A DNA stretch of 6,413 bases, taken from the NCBI GenBank assembly GCA_945873015.1, contig CAMCBY010000251.1, positions 1 through 6,413 of the forward strand. The letters run 5' to 3'. Numbering within the stretch: position 1 is the stretch's first letter; each line of letters starts with the position of its first letter. The notes beneath the pieces are model-generated. The model saw only the letters and a program-made list of their open reading frames with translations, did no database searches and was not told the DNA's origin. Position numbers and translations under genes: made by a program. The stretch is from Klebsiella pneumoniae. GTDB lineage: Bacteria; Pseudomonadota; Gammaproteobacteria; Ga0077536. Of the stretch, positions 5,670 to 6,413 are shown piece after piece.

Positions 5670-6413
5670 GCGATTTCTCCCGGGTTCAAATCAATGATGA
5701 TGTTGCCGTAACCATCGAGCCGTGCACGTTGCCCGGGCCGCACCACGATAGTGGTCACGGTCGGTTCGATCACCGCCGGGCCGTCAATGGTATGACCGGG
5801 CAACAGTTGTTCGGCGCGATAGATCGGCGTCTCAAGCAGCGCATCGAGTTCCGGCCAGAACACCGCCCGCGTATGGCTGGCCGGCGCGGCACTGGACGCC
5901 GCCTCGGCGGCGGCCGCCAGCGCCGGTTTGTTGACCGCCGCGCTGGCATGCAGACGCATAGTCACCAGTTCAATGCCGGCCTCGCCATAGGCCGTGCCGA
6001 CGCCATACAGGGCTTCGTAGCGGGCCGTGAATCGCGCCAGCAAGGTGGCGCTGAAAGCGGCGTCGAGTTCGTGCTCGCTGAATTCGACTTCCACCACATG
6101 CACCTGCAGACGATGACGCAGATCGGCCGACCAGCGCAGGCGCAGCTGCGCCTGCGTAAAACCTTCGGCGGTGAATTCCGTGCGCGCCTGGCCGGCCAGC
6201 TCCTGCAACAGACGCTCGAGTGGTGCCAGTTCAAATGGCGCCGCCATCAACTGATCCTGTTGATAGACGTGAATGACATCGGATGACACCACACCAAAGG
6301 CCGACCACACCGAAGCAGTATTGGCGAGCGGTATCACGAGCGTCGCGATGCCGAGTTCGCGCGCATAGGCACCGGCATGGCAGGGCCCGGCGCCGCCGTA
6401 ACTGAATAATACG
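5666..6413 (-). CDS. HyuA/acetone-carboxylase-type subunit, C-terminal 248 residues (partial)
   Basis: The frame is open from the right edge of the window (first full codon at 6412) to the TGA at 5666, so the start and most of the gene lie outside. The visible fragment begins with FSYGGAGPCHAGAYARELG, the conserved glycine-rich end of the actin-like ATP-binding domain of hydantoinase A/oxoprolinase proteins. It then has LVIPLANTASVWSAFGVV; an SAFG motif at this place is typical of the acetone/acetophenone carboxylase branch as I recall it. The rest is the beta-rich C-terminal domain (ELDALLETPIYRAEQLLPG, then DGPAVIEPTVTTIVVRPGQ) ending in the usual tail, LDGYGNIIIDLNPGEIA. In this family HyuA hydrolyses ATP to activate the substrate (or, in carboxylases, bicarbonate and ketone) and pairs with HyuB. 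It is the first visible gene of the minus-strand operon and is coupled to HyuB by a GTGA overlap. A GTG inside the fragment (6337) is not the true start. Confidence 0.92.
   Translation of the reverse strand, partial: VLFSYGGAGPCHAGAYARELGIATLVIPLANTASVWSAFGVVSSDVIHVYQQDQLMAAPFELAPLERLLQELAGQARTEFTAEGFTQAQLRLRWSADLRHRLQVHVVEVEFSEHELDAAFSATLLARFTARYEALYGVGTAYGEAGIELVTMRLHASAAVNKPALAAAAEAASSAAPASHTRAVFWPELDALLETPIYRAEQLLPGHTIDGPAVIEPTVTTIVVRPGQRARLDGYGNIIIDLNPGEIA
5677..5681 (-). promoter_or_regulatory. Ribosome binding site of the HyuB-like gene
   Basis: On the minus strand GGGAG lies 7 bases before the GTG at 5669, inside the last codons of the HyuA-like gene. It supports the GTG start and the tight translational coupling of both subunits. 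Confidence 0.7.

Noticed and set aside
5729..6286. 185-codon plus-strand open frame opposite the HyuA-like gene
   Set aside because: It is antisense to a clearly conserved coding region, is rich in Arg/His/Gln as expected for the complement of GC-rich codons, and shows no family motif.
1..6413. Insertion sequence, integrase, tRNA, rRNA or CRISPR array
   Set aside because: No transposase or integrase motifs, terminal repeats, cloverleaf or regularly spaced repeats were seen on either strand.

Overview
The window is GC-rich and looks like a proteobacterial chromosome, most likely beta- or gammaproteobacterial. The grounds are a DUF1840 protein, a PEP-CTERM type sorting tail (an exosortase substrate tail of Gram-negative bacteria) and hydantoinase/carboxylase genes of the HyuA/HyuB family. 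The genus cannot be told from the sequence alone.

Plus strand, 1-1738. The first 164 bases are the end of an upstream transcript, closed by a very strong intrinsic terminator (124-164). A C-loop hairpin (57-82) lies just before it, so the transcript may be a small RNA, although a reading frame ending at 111 is not excluded. Next is a complete Ddn-like F420H2-dependent nitroreductase/quinone reductase gene (285-764). Directly after it, in the same frame, lies the remnant of a PEP-CTERM secreted protein (771-1262). It has no signal peptide and is split by an in-frame TGA, but it still ends in a recognisable sorting signal. A small DUF1840 gene (1421-1738) closes this half.

Minus strand, 6413 down to 1759. 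A tightly coupled four-gene operon runs toward the DUF1840 gene. It holds the C-terminal part of a HyuA-type subunit (cut by the window edge), a HyuB-type subunit with a fused C-terminal zinc-ribbon resembling the gamma subunit of acetone carboxylase, and the alpha and beta subunits of a family I CoA-transferase-like enzyme. The junctions are a GTGA overlap, a 9-base gap and an ATGA overlap. The operon promoter and the 5' end of hyuA lie outside the window.

The operon joins an acetone/acetophenone-carboxylase-like enzyme with a CoA-transferase-fold pair. The simplest reading is a catabolic route in which an ATP-dependent enzyme acts on a ketone or cyclic amide and the product is handled as, or turned into, a CoA thioester. 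The beta subunit seems to lack the family's catalytic glutamate, while the alpha subunit has an acidic pair near the place where the ring-cleaving hydrolase IpdAB has its key glutamate. The pair may therefore be a hydrolase rather than a transferase. This operon is the part of the window most likely to hold undescribed biochemistry.
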